Positions 1-9,453 are shown, numbered from the stretch's first letter. The stretch: 64,000 nt of DNA from Flavobacterium piscisymbiosum (GCF_020905295.1 NZ_JAJJMM010000001.1:1240001-1304000); one strand, 5' to 3'. Notes: a model not told the origin generated them from the letters alone. Program-made: numbers and translations.

Positions 1-1257
1 TTTATTGAATCTCATAAAATCAAAAACAGGGTTTTATTAGACGATGGAGGCGAAGTTTCGCGCGATTGGTTAAAATTAGAGCAAGCCGTTTTACAAACCA
101 AAAAGCTTTCTCAAATAGAAAAAGAAAAAGCAATTTCGCATGTTGCCAATATTTTAGCAAGAACTTTCGAAGAAGTTTTGGATATCTATGACGCTTTTGG
201 ATCAGAAAATGCTCCGGATCGTTTCCTGCATGTTATTTATTGGTTAGGAAAATTAGCAATCGAAGAAGTGATCGATAATAATAAACGTACCATAACTTTT
301 AGTCCTGTATTAAGAGAACGTTTAGGACACCATATTCACGGTGAAATCTGGGCAACCAACATTAAGGAAGTGCTTAAGGCAAACAATCTTTTAAAGCGTC
401 CAATTCATGTAATAAGTGCAAACATGCACAGTGTGATGAATTCTATTTTTGTAACTCCGTTGTTGAAAACAAAATTCAAGGACAAGTCTGATTTTTATAT
501 TTATGAAGAATTAAGTAAATCAGGTGCAAAAGAAACCAGAAGTATTGTCGAAGAATTAGCCTTAAAAAATGGTATGATTTCACTGCCTGATAGTTCAGGA
601 ACGAATATCGACGTTCAAATTTTTGATACTGCCAAAATTGACTGGGCAAAAACTGCATTTCCAAAAACAGTTGTTGACCAAGCGGCTCCGGTTATTATTG
701 TAATGGATTATGCTTTTGGAGAACAAGCTTACGAAACGATCGACGAACTTTTAAAACCATATAAAAAAGAAACTTTACTAAATGTAAGATCAGTTTCGAT
801 AATGGGTAAAGCCGGAATTCTGGAAGGCGGAAAAGGCGATATCATGATTCCTACAGCGCATATAAACGAAGGAACGGCGGATAATTATTTCTTCGAAAAT
901 GAATTAACTGGCGCAATGTTCGAAGGAAACGACATTGCTGTTTTTGAAGGTGCAATGGTTACCGTTTTAGGAACATCATTACAAAATAGAGATTTACTGA
1001 AATTCTTTCACGAATCGACCTGGGGAGTAATTGGTCTTGAAATGGAAGGATCTTACTATCAGAAAGCCATTCAATCGGCATCAAAAATTAGAAAAAGTGT
1101 TCCGCACGATATCAAAGTTCGTTATGCCTATTATGCCTCAGATAATCCTCTTGAAACCGGAAGTACATTAGCTTCAGGCGGATTAGGAACAACAGGTGTA
1201 AAACCAACATATTTGATTACTATTAAAATTCTGGAACAAATTTTCAACGTAAAATAA
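1..1257 (+). CDS. Conserved hypothetical protein, 5' end missing (DUF6909-like?)
   Basis: The reading frame is open from the first base, so this is the last 418 codons of a longer gene. The TTG at 178 is only an internal codon. I do not recognise it with certainty; it resembles a Bacteroidota protein I recall as DUF6909. No signal peptide or membrane segment is visible in the part present. The C-terminal half carries MIPTAHINEGT and GLEMEGSYY (about residues 345-353). These recall the substrate-binding loops of nucleoside phosphorylases and nucleosidases, where a Met-Glu pair contacts the ribose; that link is inference. The next gene starts 8 bases after the stop, so co-transcription with the polysaccharide genes is possible. 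Confidence 0.6.
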   Translation, partial: FIESHKIKNRVLLDDGGEVSRDWLKLEQAVLQTKKLSQIEKEKAISHVANILARTFEEVLDIYDAFGSENAPDRFLHVIYWLGKLAIEEVIDNNKRTITFSPVLRERLGHHIHGEIWATNIKEVLKANNLLKRPIHVISANMHSVMNSIFVTPLLKTKFKDKSDFYIYEELSKSGAKETRSIVEELALKNGMISLPDSSGTNIDVQIFDTAKIDWAKTAFPKTVVDQAAPVIIVMDYAFGEQAYETIDELLKPYKKETLLNVRSVSIMGKAGILEGGKGDIMIPTAHINEGTADNYFFENELTGAMFEGNDIAVFEGAMVTVLGTSLQNRDLLKFFHESTWGVIGLEMEGSYYQKAIQSASKIRKSVPHDIKVRYAYYASDNPLETGSTLASGGLGTTGVKPTYLITIKILEQIFNVK

Positions 1258-1265
1258 AAGGATAA

Positions 1266-2237
1266 ATGAGTACAAAAGTACCCCAAAACAATGAAGATCA
1301 AGAAATTGATTTAGTCGTGATTTCTAAAAAAATAAGTAATTTTTTCAACGGAATTAATACTTCTATTTTTAGAGCAATTCAGTTTTTTATTCGAAACTGG
1401 ATCATTGTTTTGATCTTAATTTTGGCGGGATTTGGTTTGGGGTGGTTTTTAGATAAGACTCAAAAAACATATGACAATCAGATAATTGTTCAACCTAATT
1501 TTGGAAGTGTTGATTATTTGTATGCTAAGGTCGATTTAATTCAATCTAAGATACTAACGAATGATACAGCATTTTTTAAATCAATTGGTATTTCACAAAA
1601 ACCGACACTAAGCAAGATTTCGATTGAACCCATAGTAGATGTATTTAAGTTTGTTAATAACAACGAGCAAAATCTCGAAGTATTAAAGTTAATAACCAAT
1701 AATGGCGATTTAAAATCTGTTATTAAGGAGACAACTACAAGTAAAAATTATCCATTTTATGTTATTAATTTTTCAACAAAAAGCCTATCAAAAGACGGAA
1801 TTTATGCAAATGCATTATTGAATTATATCAATTCAAGTAAATATTATATAGATATTCAAAAAGTTTCGGTATTAAACATCAAAGAAAAAATAAAAAAGAA
1901 TGAAGAGATTATTTCGCAGATAGACGCTGTTTTAAACAAAGTTCCAGTTTCGGGTAGTTCAAGCCATGATAAATTGGTTTATTACAATGAAAACACACAA
2001 TTAAATGATTTGGTTAAAACGAAAGACGGTTTAATAAGAGAAAATGCAAATTATAAAATAGACCTTATAACATCTGATAAAATTGTAAAAGAGAGTTCAG
2101 TTACAACTAATATGGAGAATACGGAATCTGTTAAAGGAAAACTTAAAATTATATTGCCAATATTGTTGGTGTTTGTCTTTATTTTCATTGTTTTTATCAA
2201 ACGATTTTATAAAAAACAGCAAGCATTACAAGTATAA
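1266..2237 (+). CDS. Wzz-like polysaccharide chain-length determinant protein
   Basis: A 323-residue inner-membrane protein with the classic polysaccharide co-polymerase layout: a short cytoplasmic N-terminus, a membrane segment at about 45-62 and a large periplasmic domain rich in helix-forming residues. A second membrane segment lies at about 294-313, followed by a short basic tail. There is no tyrosine-kinase domain, so it is like Wzz of O-antigen systems and not the kinase-fused type. The role inferred is control of glycan chain length together with the Wzy-like protein encoded just downstream on the same strand. Assignment rests on topology and position more than on a sharp motif. Confidence 0.7.
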   Translation: MSTKVPQNNEDQEIDLVVISKKISNFFNGINTSIFRAIQFFIRNWIIVLILILAGFGLGWFLDKTQKTYDNQIIVQPNFGSVDYLYAKVDLIQSKILTNDTAFFKSIGISQKPTLSKISIEPIVDVFKFVNNNEQNLEVLKLITNNGDLKSVIKETTTSKNYPFYVINFSTKSLSKDGIYANALLNYINSSKYYIDIQKVSVLNIKEKIKKNEEIISQIDAVLNKVPVSGSSSHDKLVYYNENTQLNDLVKTKDGLIRENANYKIDLITSDKIVKESSVTTNMENTESVKGKLKIILPILLVFVFIFIVFIKRFYKKQQALQV

Positions 2238-2279
2238 TAAAATTGTTTTTTTAATTCATTAGTCATTTCTTATTTTAAG

Positions 2280-3470
2280 ATGAAGAATATTTTACTGCTT
2301 AAATTAAACAATGAAAGACTAAGAGAAATTCTTTTTTTTATAGCTGTTCTTTTATTGGTTATCATACCCAAAGGAGGTTTTAAAATTGCTGGCGTGCCTA
2401 TCACATGGGGCTATTTGTATTTAGGATTATTATTTATTTTATCAATAATTATAATTGTTAATAAATACAAATTTACCGTTAATAGTAAGCATTACATGTG
2501 TTATCTAGCTACATTGCCTTTTGTGCTTTTTTTTACAATTCACCTTTTAATTTTTGGATATGAAGGCAGCCTGGGAAATCTAATTGCTTTTTATATTAGT
2601 TTTGTTTTTTTGCCCTTTTTATTTTACATTATTTTAGGTAATTTTTTAACTAAGATAAATGGTGATTATATTCAGAATTTAATTGCTAAATCAGTTTTTT
2701 GGATTGCTATTTACGGGATCTTCTTATTTATTTACAAACAAATAACAGGACATTTTTTAGAAATACCTTATATTACAGTAAACGCTGCAGATTTAGGAGA
2801 GTTAGCGAGATCTAAATTTAATCAAAGAGGATCTGTTGCTAAATTAATATCTACCTACAATAATGGTAATATTTTTGGAGTTTGCACGCTAATGTTATTT
2901 CCCGTTTTTTATAATAAAACTGCATCAAAATTTAAGATCTTCATTGTAATTTTAGCTTTAATTCTTACTTTATCCCGAACAGTTTGGATAGGATTAATTT
3001 TTTATTTTTTAATCCTTTACAGAAACAAGTTATTACAACTTGCCAAAGTGTATTTATTAGGAGCTTTATTGCTATTTATTATAGGATCGATAGTTATGAC
3101 GCGTTATTTTCAATATGGATCCTTACAAGGATTTATTCTTGATTCTAATTTAGGAGGCAGAATTTTACAAATTAGAAAAGTAAATGAAATAACATTTTTT
3201 GGGAGTAAAGCATACACTATAATTGATGAAATAGTTTATTTATCAATTTTTAGACAGTTTGGAGTCATAGGTTTATTACTATTTTGTATTTCATTTTTTG
3301 CACCGGTTTATTTATTTCTTCAAACCAAAAACAACAACTTTATTTATTTTCTAGGAGTCATAACTTATTTGTTTGTATGCTTTAGCGATGGTTGTATGTT
3401 GCTAATACCTACTTTAGCTTTTTTCTATTTTATTTGTACAATGACTTTTATTAGGCAGGACAGAACCTAA
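2280..3470 (+). CDS. O-antigen polymerase/ligase-like membrane protein (Wzy/WaaL family)
   Basis: A 396-residue protein made almost entirely of hydrophobic segments (about ten to eleven), with a larger hydrophilic loop at about 160-190 and another before the last three segments. This is the usual shape of Wzy polymerases and WaaL ligases, which polymerise or transfer lipid-linked repeat units in the periplasm. Sequence alone does not separate the two activities. It follows the chain-length gene by 42 bases and is very AT-rich. Its last 57 bases overlap the 3' end of an opposing gene of the same general class, an uncommon arrangement. Confidence 0.75.
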   Translation: MKNILLLKLNNERLREILFFIAVLLLVIIPKGGFKIAGVPITWGYLYLGLLFILSIIIIVNKYKFTVNSKHYMCYLATLPFVLFFTIHLLIFGYEGSLGNLIAFYISFVFLPFLFYIILGNFLTKINGDYIQNLIAKSVFWIAIYGIFLFIYKQITGHFLEIPYITVNAADLGELARSKFNQRGSVAKLISTYNNGNIFGVCTLMLFPVFYNKTASKFKIFIVILALILTLSRTVWIGLIFYFLILYRNKLLQLAKVYLLGALLLFIIGSIVMTRYFQYGSLQGFILDSNLGGRILQIRKVNEITFFGSKAYTIIDEIVYLSIFRQFGVIGLLLFCISFFAPVYLFLQTKNNNFIYFLGVITYLFVCFSDGCMLLIPTLAFFYFICTMTFIRQDRT

Positions 3471-4634
3471 AAAGAGAATGTCACAAAACATATAAATATA
3501 GATTCCATACTGACGTACTAGAATGTTTTCAGTTAAAAAAGAAAAAGTAAATAATAAGGTTATTAAAAAATAGAGGTAATTTTTACTCTTTAGAGCAGTT
3601 TTTAGTTTTATAAAAAGCATTAAAACAAATAGAATAAAGAGAACAAATCCGCCTTTTAAAAAAAAATCCAAATATTGATTATGTGCATTTAAATTGTCTT
3701 TAGAAAGGTCACTAAAACCATATTTATCATAACAATTATTTAGTTTAGATTGGATTAAATGATTGTCCATTCCTAAAAAATTTGATTCAGCTATGGTTTG
3801 TAAAGAACAATAACAAATCGTATAACGAGATGAATTTTTAATGTTGTTTTTATTCAAAAATTGAATGTCATCCTGAAAACGCTGTGATAAAAAAAGCACT
3901 ACAAGAGATATTAAAAGTAACATAATTACAACAACCTTTGAGTTCATTTTTTTGCTTTTAAAAGCAAAAAAATAATAGTTTAAAGCACTTAAAAAAATAA
4001 TAGAATAAAGAATGATTCGCGTATTTATTACTATTAAACTTAGCAGTAATAGTGCGATTACAAGTATAAGACAGGTTTTAATTTTAGTATTTAAGGTCTT
4101 ATCATGAATTAAAAAATCAGAAACTAAAAGGATTGCTATTCCTACCCAAAGACTAATATAAGTACCGTGAATATGTATGGTATTCTCTAAATTAAATCGG
4201 GCAAAATACCAGTTAAAATGGTGGTTAGGAATGTCGTTGATATAGAAGCAAACAATAAAAATACTTATTAAAGTAATAGAAAAACAATAGGTCAAAAGTA
4301 TTCGTTGCTTGTTTTTTATAAAAAAATCTGATTCGTATAAAAATGAGCTAAACAAAGGCACAATAAACAAAAGAAAACTATTAGCAATAACCTGAATGCT
4401 CTTATTATTAAAATAAAAAAGATTAAAGCAAAGTAAAACAAAAAACGAAAGTAGAAACGGAACTTTTTTTATTGAAAAAAAATTTTTCGCAGAACGATAT
4501 TGAAGTAGTAAAAATAAACTAGCAATAGCCATTATAATAACTTGTACTGCTTCAAACATATATAAAGCTGAAGCAAAAGCTAAAAGATATAATGAAACGA
4601 TTGTTGCTTTATTTTTTTTAGTTTCTATTATCAT
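3414..4634 (-). CDS. O-antigen polymerase/ligase-like membrane protein (second copy)
   Basis: A 406-residue multi-spanning membrane protein with about ten to twelve hydrophobic segments. A long soluble loop at about 245-320 contains NAHNQYLDFFLKGG. An Asn/His-rich stretch of this kind, followed by a hydrophobic helix, is typical of the Wzy_C/O-antigen ligase family. It is probably the repeat-unit polymerase of the minus-strand cassette, because it follows the flippase and a glycosyltransferase with a 4-base start/stop overlap at 4631-4634. It is not a duplicate of the plus-strand protein at 2280-3470; the two share the fold but little visible sequence. Confidence 0.75.
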   Translation of the reverse strand: MIIETKKNKATIVSLYLLAFASALYMFEAVQVIIMAIASLFLLLQYRSAKNFFSIKKVPFLLSFFVLLCFNLFYFNNKSIQVIANSFLLFIVPLFSSFLYESDFFIKNKQRILLTYCFSITLISIFIVCFYINDIPNHHFNWYFARFNLENTIHIHGTYISLWVGIAILLVSDFLIHDKTLNTKIKTCLILVIALLLLSLIVINTRIILYSIIFLSALNYYFFAFKSKKMNSKVVVIMLLLISLVVLFLSQRFQDDIQFLNKNNIKNSSRYTICYCSLQTIAESNFLGMDNHLIQSKLNNCYDKYGFSDLSKDNLNAHNQYLDFFLKGGFVLFILFVLMLFIKLKTALKSKNYLYFLITLLFTFSFLTENILVRQYGIYIYMFCDILFLGSVLPNKSHCTNKIEKS

Positions 4635-5533
4635 TTAGTAAGCTTTTTAAAAACAAATTTAATTTTATCCTGTAAAGAGTCAGGTAATTTTTCTCTTATA
4701 AATTGAATTATTTTTTTTTTGCTTTTTAATTTAAATAACTGAAAATTACTAATATCTATTTTTAGAGAATCAATTTCATTTTCGGAGATAAAACCCAAAG
4801 ATTTCCATTTTGTTGGGTCATTTTCATGAAAATTTTTAAACTCAGTATAATTATTTAAATTTATATTTTTCCAAAATTGATAAAAAGCGATATTATCAGA
4901 ATCATCTCTATGAGACCAATTGGTTATTTTAGTGTAGATTTCGTCCTCGTCTCTTGCCCAGGATTGATGTAATAAAACAAATTTGGTTATTATTTTTTTT
5001 GAGTGCCTTGTTGCCCTCATGTATTTATATTTAGGGTAATTAGTAGCAACTTCTATGGCATCAAATGAATCCTTTATGTATAAAAAACCACCCTGTACTT
5101 TTTTAAATAATGTAATCCATTGTACATGAATCTCAACGGGTTTTGTTTTTGGATTTATCAAAAAATGATTTTTTTCTTTTAAAAAAGAAGTAAAGTTTTT
5201 AAAATCATTAAAATATTCATCGCTGTCAATTTGAATATGCCAGCCTCCATCGCCCATTGCTTTTGCTAGTAAATTACGCTCTCTGGTATCATTTTCAGCA
5301 GGAGAATTTTCAGCAATGTAAAAAGTATCTTCGTAAATAGTAATTTTATTTAAAGTATCAAATTCTTTAATCCACTCAAAAAAAAGAGGATCTATAAATA
5401 ATGGATTTCCACTCCAGGTCAAACGATCTTTATCTACTGCAAGAACAATCAAATCTGAAGCATCATATACTAACGGAATCGATTTGTATAAATACTTAAA
5501 ATCATAAGAAACAAGAAATCCAACTTTAATCAT
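4631..5533 (-). CDS. Glycosyltransferase, GT-A/GT2-like
   Basis: A 300-residue soluble protein. Near residues 100-106 it has IDSDEYF, a DxD-type motif of GT-A glycosyltransferases that binds the metal and nucleotide sugar, preceded by a stretch that looks like the usual beta-strand. The N-terminus is hydrophobic but short and not a clear signal peptide. It lacks a canonical GT2 N-terminal block, so the donor and linkage cannot be named. It overlaps the flippase gene upstream and the Wzy-like gene downstream by 4 bases each, which points to translational coupling in one polysaccharide operon. Confidence 0.65.
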   Translation of the reverse strand: MIKVGFLVSYDFKYLYKSIPLVYDASDLIVLAVDKDRLTWSGNPLFIDPLFFEWIKEFDTLNKITIYEDTFYIAENSPAENDTRERNLLAKAMGDGGWHIQIDSDEYFNDFKNFTSFLKEKNHFLINPKTKPVEIHVQWITLFKKVQGGFLYIKDSFDAIEVATNYPKYKYMRATRHSKKIITKFVLLHQSWARDEDEIYTKITNWSHRDDSDNIAFYQFWKNINLNNYTEFKNFHENDPTKWKSLGFISENEIDSLKIDISNFQLFKLKSKKKIIQFIREKLPDSLQDKIKFVFKKLTK

Positions 5534-6786
5534 TTACTAAAGAAATTTAAATCTTTGTTACTTTGAACTTTATAATTAAGATACAAAGTAATAAATAATT
5601 CGGTTATTATGAGGGTTGCAATCATTCCTTCAACTTTAAACAAAAAAGATAAAAGAAACGAAAGTATAATATTTATAACTAATCCTATAAAATAACCAGA
5701 AAAGTAAATGTTTTTCTTTTCATGTAAAAGTAAAGACATGTATGCAGATTGATTTAAAGAAGCAATTAAAGGAATTGGCGAAAGTAAAATTAAATATCTA
5801 CTTGATTCTAAGATGTAAACGCTACTTAAGACTGAGATAATTTGCTCTGAAAAAAGAATTAGAATTATTGTCCCGACAGAAAAAAGTACTAAATAGGATT
5901 TGAAAATTAATCGTAAATTTTTGTTTAATTCTAATAGAGATGAAACACCAATTTTGCATATTTTAGGGAACACACCTTGAAATAAAACACCTATACAATG
6001 TTTTCCTAACATAATAACTTTCTCAGCAACACTGTACATACCTACAACTTTAGATTCAAAAAACACACCTAAAATCAAAGTACCAGAGTTTAATATAGAA
6101 CAAATTGTTAAATTGGTTAGAAACATTTTAAAACCATATTGTAATTCTGAATAAATCTCTTTGAATGAAGTTCGTGAATAAGTAAAATTTTCTTTTATGG
6201 CTAGATAGAAATAGGAAACAATAAAAATCAGACTATCAAATACGCCAAGTATAAAAAATAAAATCTGAAAAGAATTTTTGCTTTTTACAAACAATAATAT
6301 TGTTAACAAACAAGCTATTTTGAATATTGAATTAATAATAAAATAGATATTTACTTTATTTAAACCAATAAAAATCCAATGCGCATTTTGTGTACGTGAA
6401 AATAGCATAACAAAAAGAGAAGCAAATAGCAAAGAATTATTACTAATATCATTGTATAAGTGTACAAGTAAAAAAAGAAGCAAAAAAGAAGGAATAGTTA
6501 GTAACAACTTAGTGTTTATTACTGTAGAAATATAATGACTAATGGCTGTAGAATTATATTGTAACTTGCCTATTTTAATAGGTCCAAGAGCATTCCAGGA
6601 ATAATCATTAATAACAGAAATGTAATTAATTAAAGCTAGTGAAATAGCAATTAAGCCATAGTTAGTAATTCCAAATACCTGAATGTAAAATGGAATTAAA
6701 ATTACAGGAAATAAAAAATTAATAAAATTAATTCCGAAGCTTAAAAAAATATTTTTAATCACAATTATGTAAAATAAAGGCTCCAT
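5530..6786 (-). CDS. Polysaccharide flippase (Wzx/MATE-like exporter)
   Basis: A 418-residue integral membrane protein with about twelve hydrophobic segments. The N-terminal region reads like oligosaccharide flippases: a hydrophobic helix with Pro and Phe, then a short loop with FGITNYGLIAIS. It would move lipid-linked repeat units across the inner membrane before polymerisation. Its 3' end overlaps the glycosyltransferase start by 4 bases, and it begins 18 bases after the small lipoprotein gene. Base composition is extremely AT-rich, like the rest of the 1.3-8.3 kb block. Family assignment is good; the substrate is unknown. Confidence 0.8.
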   Translation of the reverse strand: MEPLFYIIVIKNIFLSFGINFINFLFPVILIPFYIQVFGITNYGLIAISLALINYISVINDYSWNALGPIKIGKLQYNSTAISHYISTVINTKLLLTIPSFLLLFLLVHLYNDISNNSLLFASLFVMLFSRTQNAHWIFIGLNKVNIYFIINSIFKIACLLTILLFVKSKNSFQILFFILGVFDSLIFIVSYFYLAIKENFTYSRTSFKEIYSELQYGFKMFLTNLTICSILNSGTLILGVFFESKVVGMYSVAEKVIMLGKHCIGVLFQGVFPKICKIGVSSLLELNKNLRLIFKSYLVLFSVGTIILILFSEQIISVLSSVYILESSRYLILLSPIPLIASLNQSAYMSLLLHEKKNIYFSGYFIGLVINIILSFLLSFLFKVEGMIATLIITELFITLYLNYKVQSNKDLNFFSK

Positions 6787-6804
6787 ACATTTGGAGCCAA
6801 GTTT

Positions 6805-7053
6805 TTAGAGTGATTTATCAACAGAATCTTCAGGATTACCTTGAGGTGCCCAAGAACCTGATTTATCATTTCTCATAGTAACAGAACCAGTTTCGGTATC
6901 TAATACAAATAAACAAACCTCACCTGTATCAGCTCTTTGAATAACAGTCATTTGGTATTTTCCTATTTGGTTTTTTTCCTCTGTTGTTTTTTGAGGCTCT
7001 TGACAAGAGATAATTAATAAAGAAATAGCAATTATAAAAGCGATTTTTTTCAT
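6805..7053 (-). CDS. Small lipoprotein of unknown function
   Basis: An 82-residue protein with a type II signal peptide: basic MKK, a hydrophobic run and the lipobox IISC with Cys17 as the predicted lipidated residue. The mature part is about 65 residues, polar, with an acidic C-terminus. I recognise no domain; residues 33-60 look like one or two beta-strands (KYQMTVIQ, EVCLFVLD). It is the first gene of a minus-strand run with a flippase, a glycosyltransferase and a Wzy-like protein. A small lipoprotein there is unusual, and a role in envelope polysaccharide is only suggested by position. Confidence 0.7.
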   Translation of the reverse strand: MKKIAFIIAISLLIISCQEPQKTTEEKNQIGKYQMTVIQRADTGEVCLFVLDTETGSVTMRNDKSGSWAPQGNPEDSVDKSL

Positions 7054-7144
7054 TTGTTAATGATTTTTCAAATTTGAAATTTTTGTTAAAGATATATTGG
7101 TATTATCTAAAAAAAAAAATCAAATAAGATAAATTTTAAAAAAC

Positions 7145-7152
7145 TATTTTTG
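7145..7152 (+). promoter_or_regulatory. Bacteroidota -7 promoter motif TATTTTTG before GT4 gene
   Basis: This matches the Bacteroidota primary-sigma -7 consensus TAnnTTTG and lies 33 bases before the ATG at 7186. No clear -33 TTG is seen at the usual spacing, so it is a plausible but unproven promoter for the two glycosyltransferase genes. Confidence 0.45.
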
Positions 7153-7185
7153 AAGAAGGTTTAAAAGTTTAAAATATAGAAATAT

Positions 7186-8289
7186 ATGAAATTGGTCATT
7201 GATGTTCGTATGATAAATGCTTCTGGTATTGGTACATATTTAAAAAATATATTACCAGAAATAATCATTGCATTTGATGAGGTTGTTGTAATGGGAAACA
7301 AAAAAGAGATTTTAGAATTTGAGTGGAGTAAACAAGTCGATATTATTCAATTTAATTCTAAAATTTATTCAATAAAAGAGCAATTTTTATATCCATTTAT
7401 TATTCCGAAATGTGATGTTTTTTGGTGTCCACATTTTAATTTTCCTATTTTACCAGTTCGTGCCACAAAAAAAACAGTAACCATTCATGATGTAAATCAT
7501 TTAACTGGAGTTTCTCCTATTTCAAAAATTAAAAAACAGTATGCTTATTTGTTGTTTAAAAATGCCGTTAGAAAAGCAGATATAATTTTCACAGTTTCAG
7601 AATTTTCAAAAACGGAGCTTATAAAATATACATCTGCGAAGTCAGAAAAAATTAAAGTAGTTTATTGCGGTATAAATTCTTCTTTATTCGAGGAAGAAAA
7701 AAATAATGAAAATTTGAAACTTCCCCAAGATTATATTTTATACGTTGGAAATATAAAGCCTCATAAAAATTTAATTGTACTATTAAAAGCATATAATACT
7801 TTTTCGAACGAATTTAAATCTCAATTTAAACTTTTAATTGTTGGTAAAAAAGAAGGTTTTATTACAAAGGACAATTCAATTGATACTTATATCAAAAAAA
7901 ATAATTTAGAAAAATTTTTAATATTTTCAGGATACGTAAGTGATTCTGATTTACCTTTTTATTATCAAAAAGCTTCTTTGTTTGTGTTTCCGTCTCTATA
8001 TGAAGGTTTTGGATTACCAATTTTAGAAGCATTAGCTGCAAAAACATTAGTGATTAGTTCTAATGCTGCAAGTTTGCAAGAAATAGGCGGAGATGCTGTT
8101 ATTTACTTCAATCCAAGAAATGCTGCCGAATTATCTAAAAAAATAAAAGAATGTTTAGAAAGTAAAGTAATTGATGAAGCAAAAAAACAAAAAAGAAGAA
8201 TCCAACTGGATAAATTTACTTGGGAAAAATCTATTAAAAATCATTTAGAAGGATTTGGTAAAATTCTAAATTTGCCCAATACACAATGA
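7186..8289 (+). CDS. Glycosyltransferase family 4 (GT-B)
   Basis: A 367-residue cytoplasmic GT-B enzyme. The C-terminal half has the Glycos_transf_1 hallmarks: YVGNIKPHKNL opening the nucleotide-sugar domain (about 181-191) and PSLYEGFGLPILEALA (about 268-283). The latter includes the E-x7-E type motif that binds the donor. The N-terminal domain has the short GIGTYLKN loop seen in mannosyltransferase-like members. It probably adds one sugar of the repeat unit. The stop overlaps the next glycosyltransferase start by ATGA (8286-8289), so the two are translationally coupled. Confidence 0.85.
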   Translation: MKLVIDVRMINASGIGTYLKNILPEIIIAFDEVVVMGNKKEILEFEWSKQVDIIQFNSKIYSIKEQFLYPFIIPKCDVFWCPHFNFPILPVRATKKTVTIHDVNHLTGVSPISKIKKQYAYLLFKNAVRKADIIFTVSEFSKTELIKYTSAKSEKIKVVYCGINSSLFEEEKNNENLKLPQDYILYVGNIKPHKNLIVLLKAYNTFSNEFKSQFKLLIVGKKEGFITKDNSIDTYIKKNNLEKFLIFSGYVSDSDLPFYYQKASLFVFPSLYEGFGLPILEALAAKTLVISSNAASLQEIGGDAVIYFNPRNAAELSKKIKECLESKVIDEAKKQKRRIQLDKFTWEKSIKNHLEGFGKILNLPNTQ

Positions 8290-9398
8290 AAAAAGCCCTA
8301 ATTAGCGATTGGTATTATGTAAATGGAGGTGCTGAGAAAGTCATTCATTCTATAAATTCTATTTGGGATGATTTTGATCATTTTGCATTAATCGATTTTT
8401 TGAATGATGAAGATCGGGCCTATATTTTAAACGGTAAAAAAGCTAATACAAGTTTCATTCAAAAACTACCAACCGCAAAGCAAAATCATAGAAAGTTTTT
8501 GCAATTATTTCCAATTGCAATTGAACAATTTGATCTAAGCAATTACGAATTAATTATTAGTTCTTCATCTGCAGTAGCAAAAGGAGTTAAAACACGAAAA
8601 GATCAATTACATATTTGTTACTGTCATTCTCCAATGCGATATGCCTGGGATTTGCAGGATCAATATCTAAAAGATTCGGGATTAGATAAAGGTTTAAAGG
8701 GATTTTACGCAAAATATGTTTTAAATAAAATCAGAAAATGGGATGTTCAAAATTCAGAAAATGTCAATTATTTTATTGCTAATTCCAATCATATCGCCCA
8801 AAGAATCAAGAAAATTTACAATCGTGAATCAACGGTTATTTACCCTCCCGTTGATATTGATTTTTTTACTTTAGAAGAACAAAAAGAAGATTATTACTTC
8901 ACTGCCTCTCGATTAGTCTCATATAAAAAAACACAACTAATTGTCGAAGCTTTTAATGAATTACCCCACTTAAAGCTGATTGTTGCCGGAAATGGACCCG
9001 AATTTGAAAAACTTCAAAAAATAGCCAAAAGCAATATAGAATTTGTTGGTTTTGTAGACGTTTTAAGCTTAAAGAAATACATGCAAAAAGCCAAAGGATT
9101 TGTCTTTGCTGCCGAAGAAGATTTCGGCATTATTCCTGTCGAAGCGCAAGCCTGCGGAACACCGGTTATTGCCTTTGGAAAAGGAGGAACTTTAGAAACC
9201 ATTGTTGAAAACAAGACCGGCATTTTTTTTCAGGAACAAACCTCTCAAAATATAAAAGAAGCTGTAATAAGATTCGAAAAGATACAATTTGATCCAAAAA
9301 CAATTCAGGAGCATGCTATGAAATTTTCGAAGCAACGTTTTGAAAATGAAATGAAAGCTTTTGTGGAAGAAAAATTTAAAATTTTTAAAGCATTATAA
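8286..9398 (+). CDS. Glycosyltransferase family 4 (mannosyltransferase-like)
   Basis: A 370-residue GT-B glycosyltransferase. The N-terminus (ISDWYYVNGGAEKVI) is typical of GT4 enzymes with a Gly-Gly-Ala-Glu acceptor loop. CYCHSPMRYAWDL near 115-130 is characteristic of the WbaZ/mannosyltransferase branch. The donor site is marked by EDFGIIPVEAQACGTPVIAF at about 276-295. It likely acts right after the coupled upstream glycosyltransferase, and the donor may be GDP-mannose by family resemblance (inference). GC content rises from this gene onward compared with the AT-rich block to the left. Confidence 0.85.
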   Translation: MKKALISDWYYVNGGAEKVIHSINSIWDDFDHFALIDFLNDEDRAYILNGKKANTSFIQKLPTAKQNHRKFLQLFPIAIEQFDLSNYELIISSSSAVAKGVKTRKDQLHICYCHSPMRYAWDLQDQYLKDSGLDKGLKGFYAKYVLNKIRKWDVQNSENVNYFIANSNHIAQRIKKIYNRESTVIYPPVDIDFFTLEEQKEDYYFTASRLVSYKKTQLIVEAFNELPHLKLIVAGNGPEFEKLQKIAKSNIEFVGFVDVLSLKKYMQKAKGFVFAAEEDFGIIPVEAQACGTPVIAFGKGGTLETIVENKTGIFFQEQTSQNIKEAVIRFEKIQFDPKTIQEHAMKFSKQRFENEMKAFVEEKFKIFKAL

Positions 9399-9445
9399 TT
9401 TCGAAAAGATCAACTCAAATATATTTTTATAATTTTCAAATAAGT

Positions 9446-9453
9446 TACATTTG
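9446..9453 (+). promoter_or_regulatory. -7 promoter motif TACATTTG before the UXS gene
   Basis: TACATTTG fits the Bacteroidota TAnnTTTG consensus and ends 19 bases before the ATG at 9473, a typical distance in this window. No convincing -33 TTG is present. Confidence 0.5.

Noticed and set aside
178..1257. Start of the first gene at TTG 178
   Set aside because: The frame is open to base 1 with plausible coding sequence, so the gene is cut by the window edge and 178 is internal.
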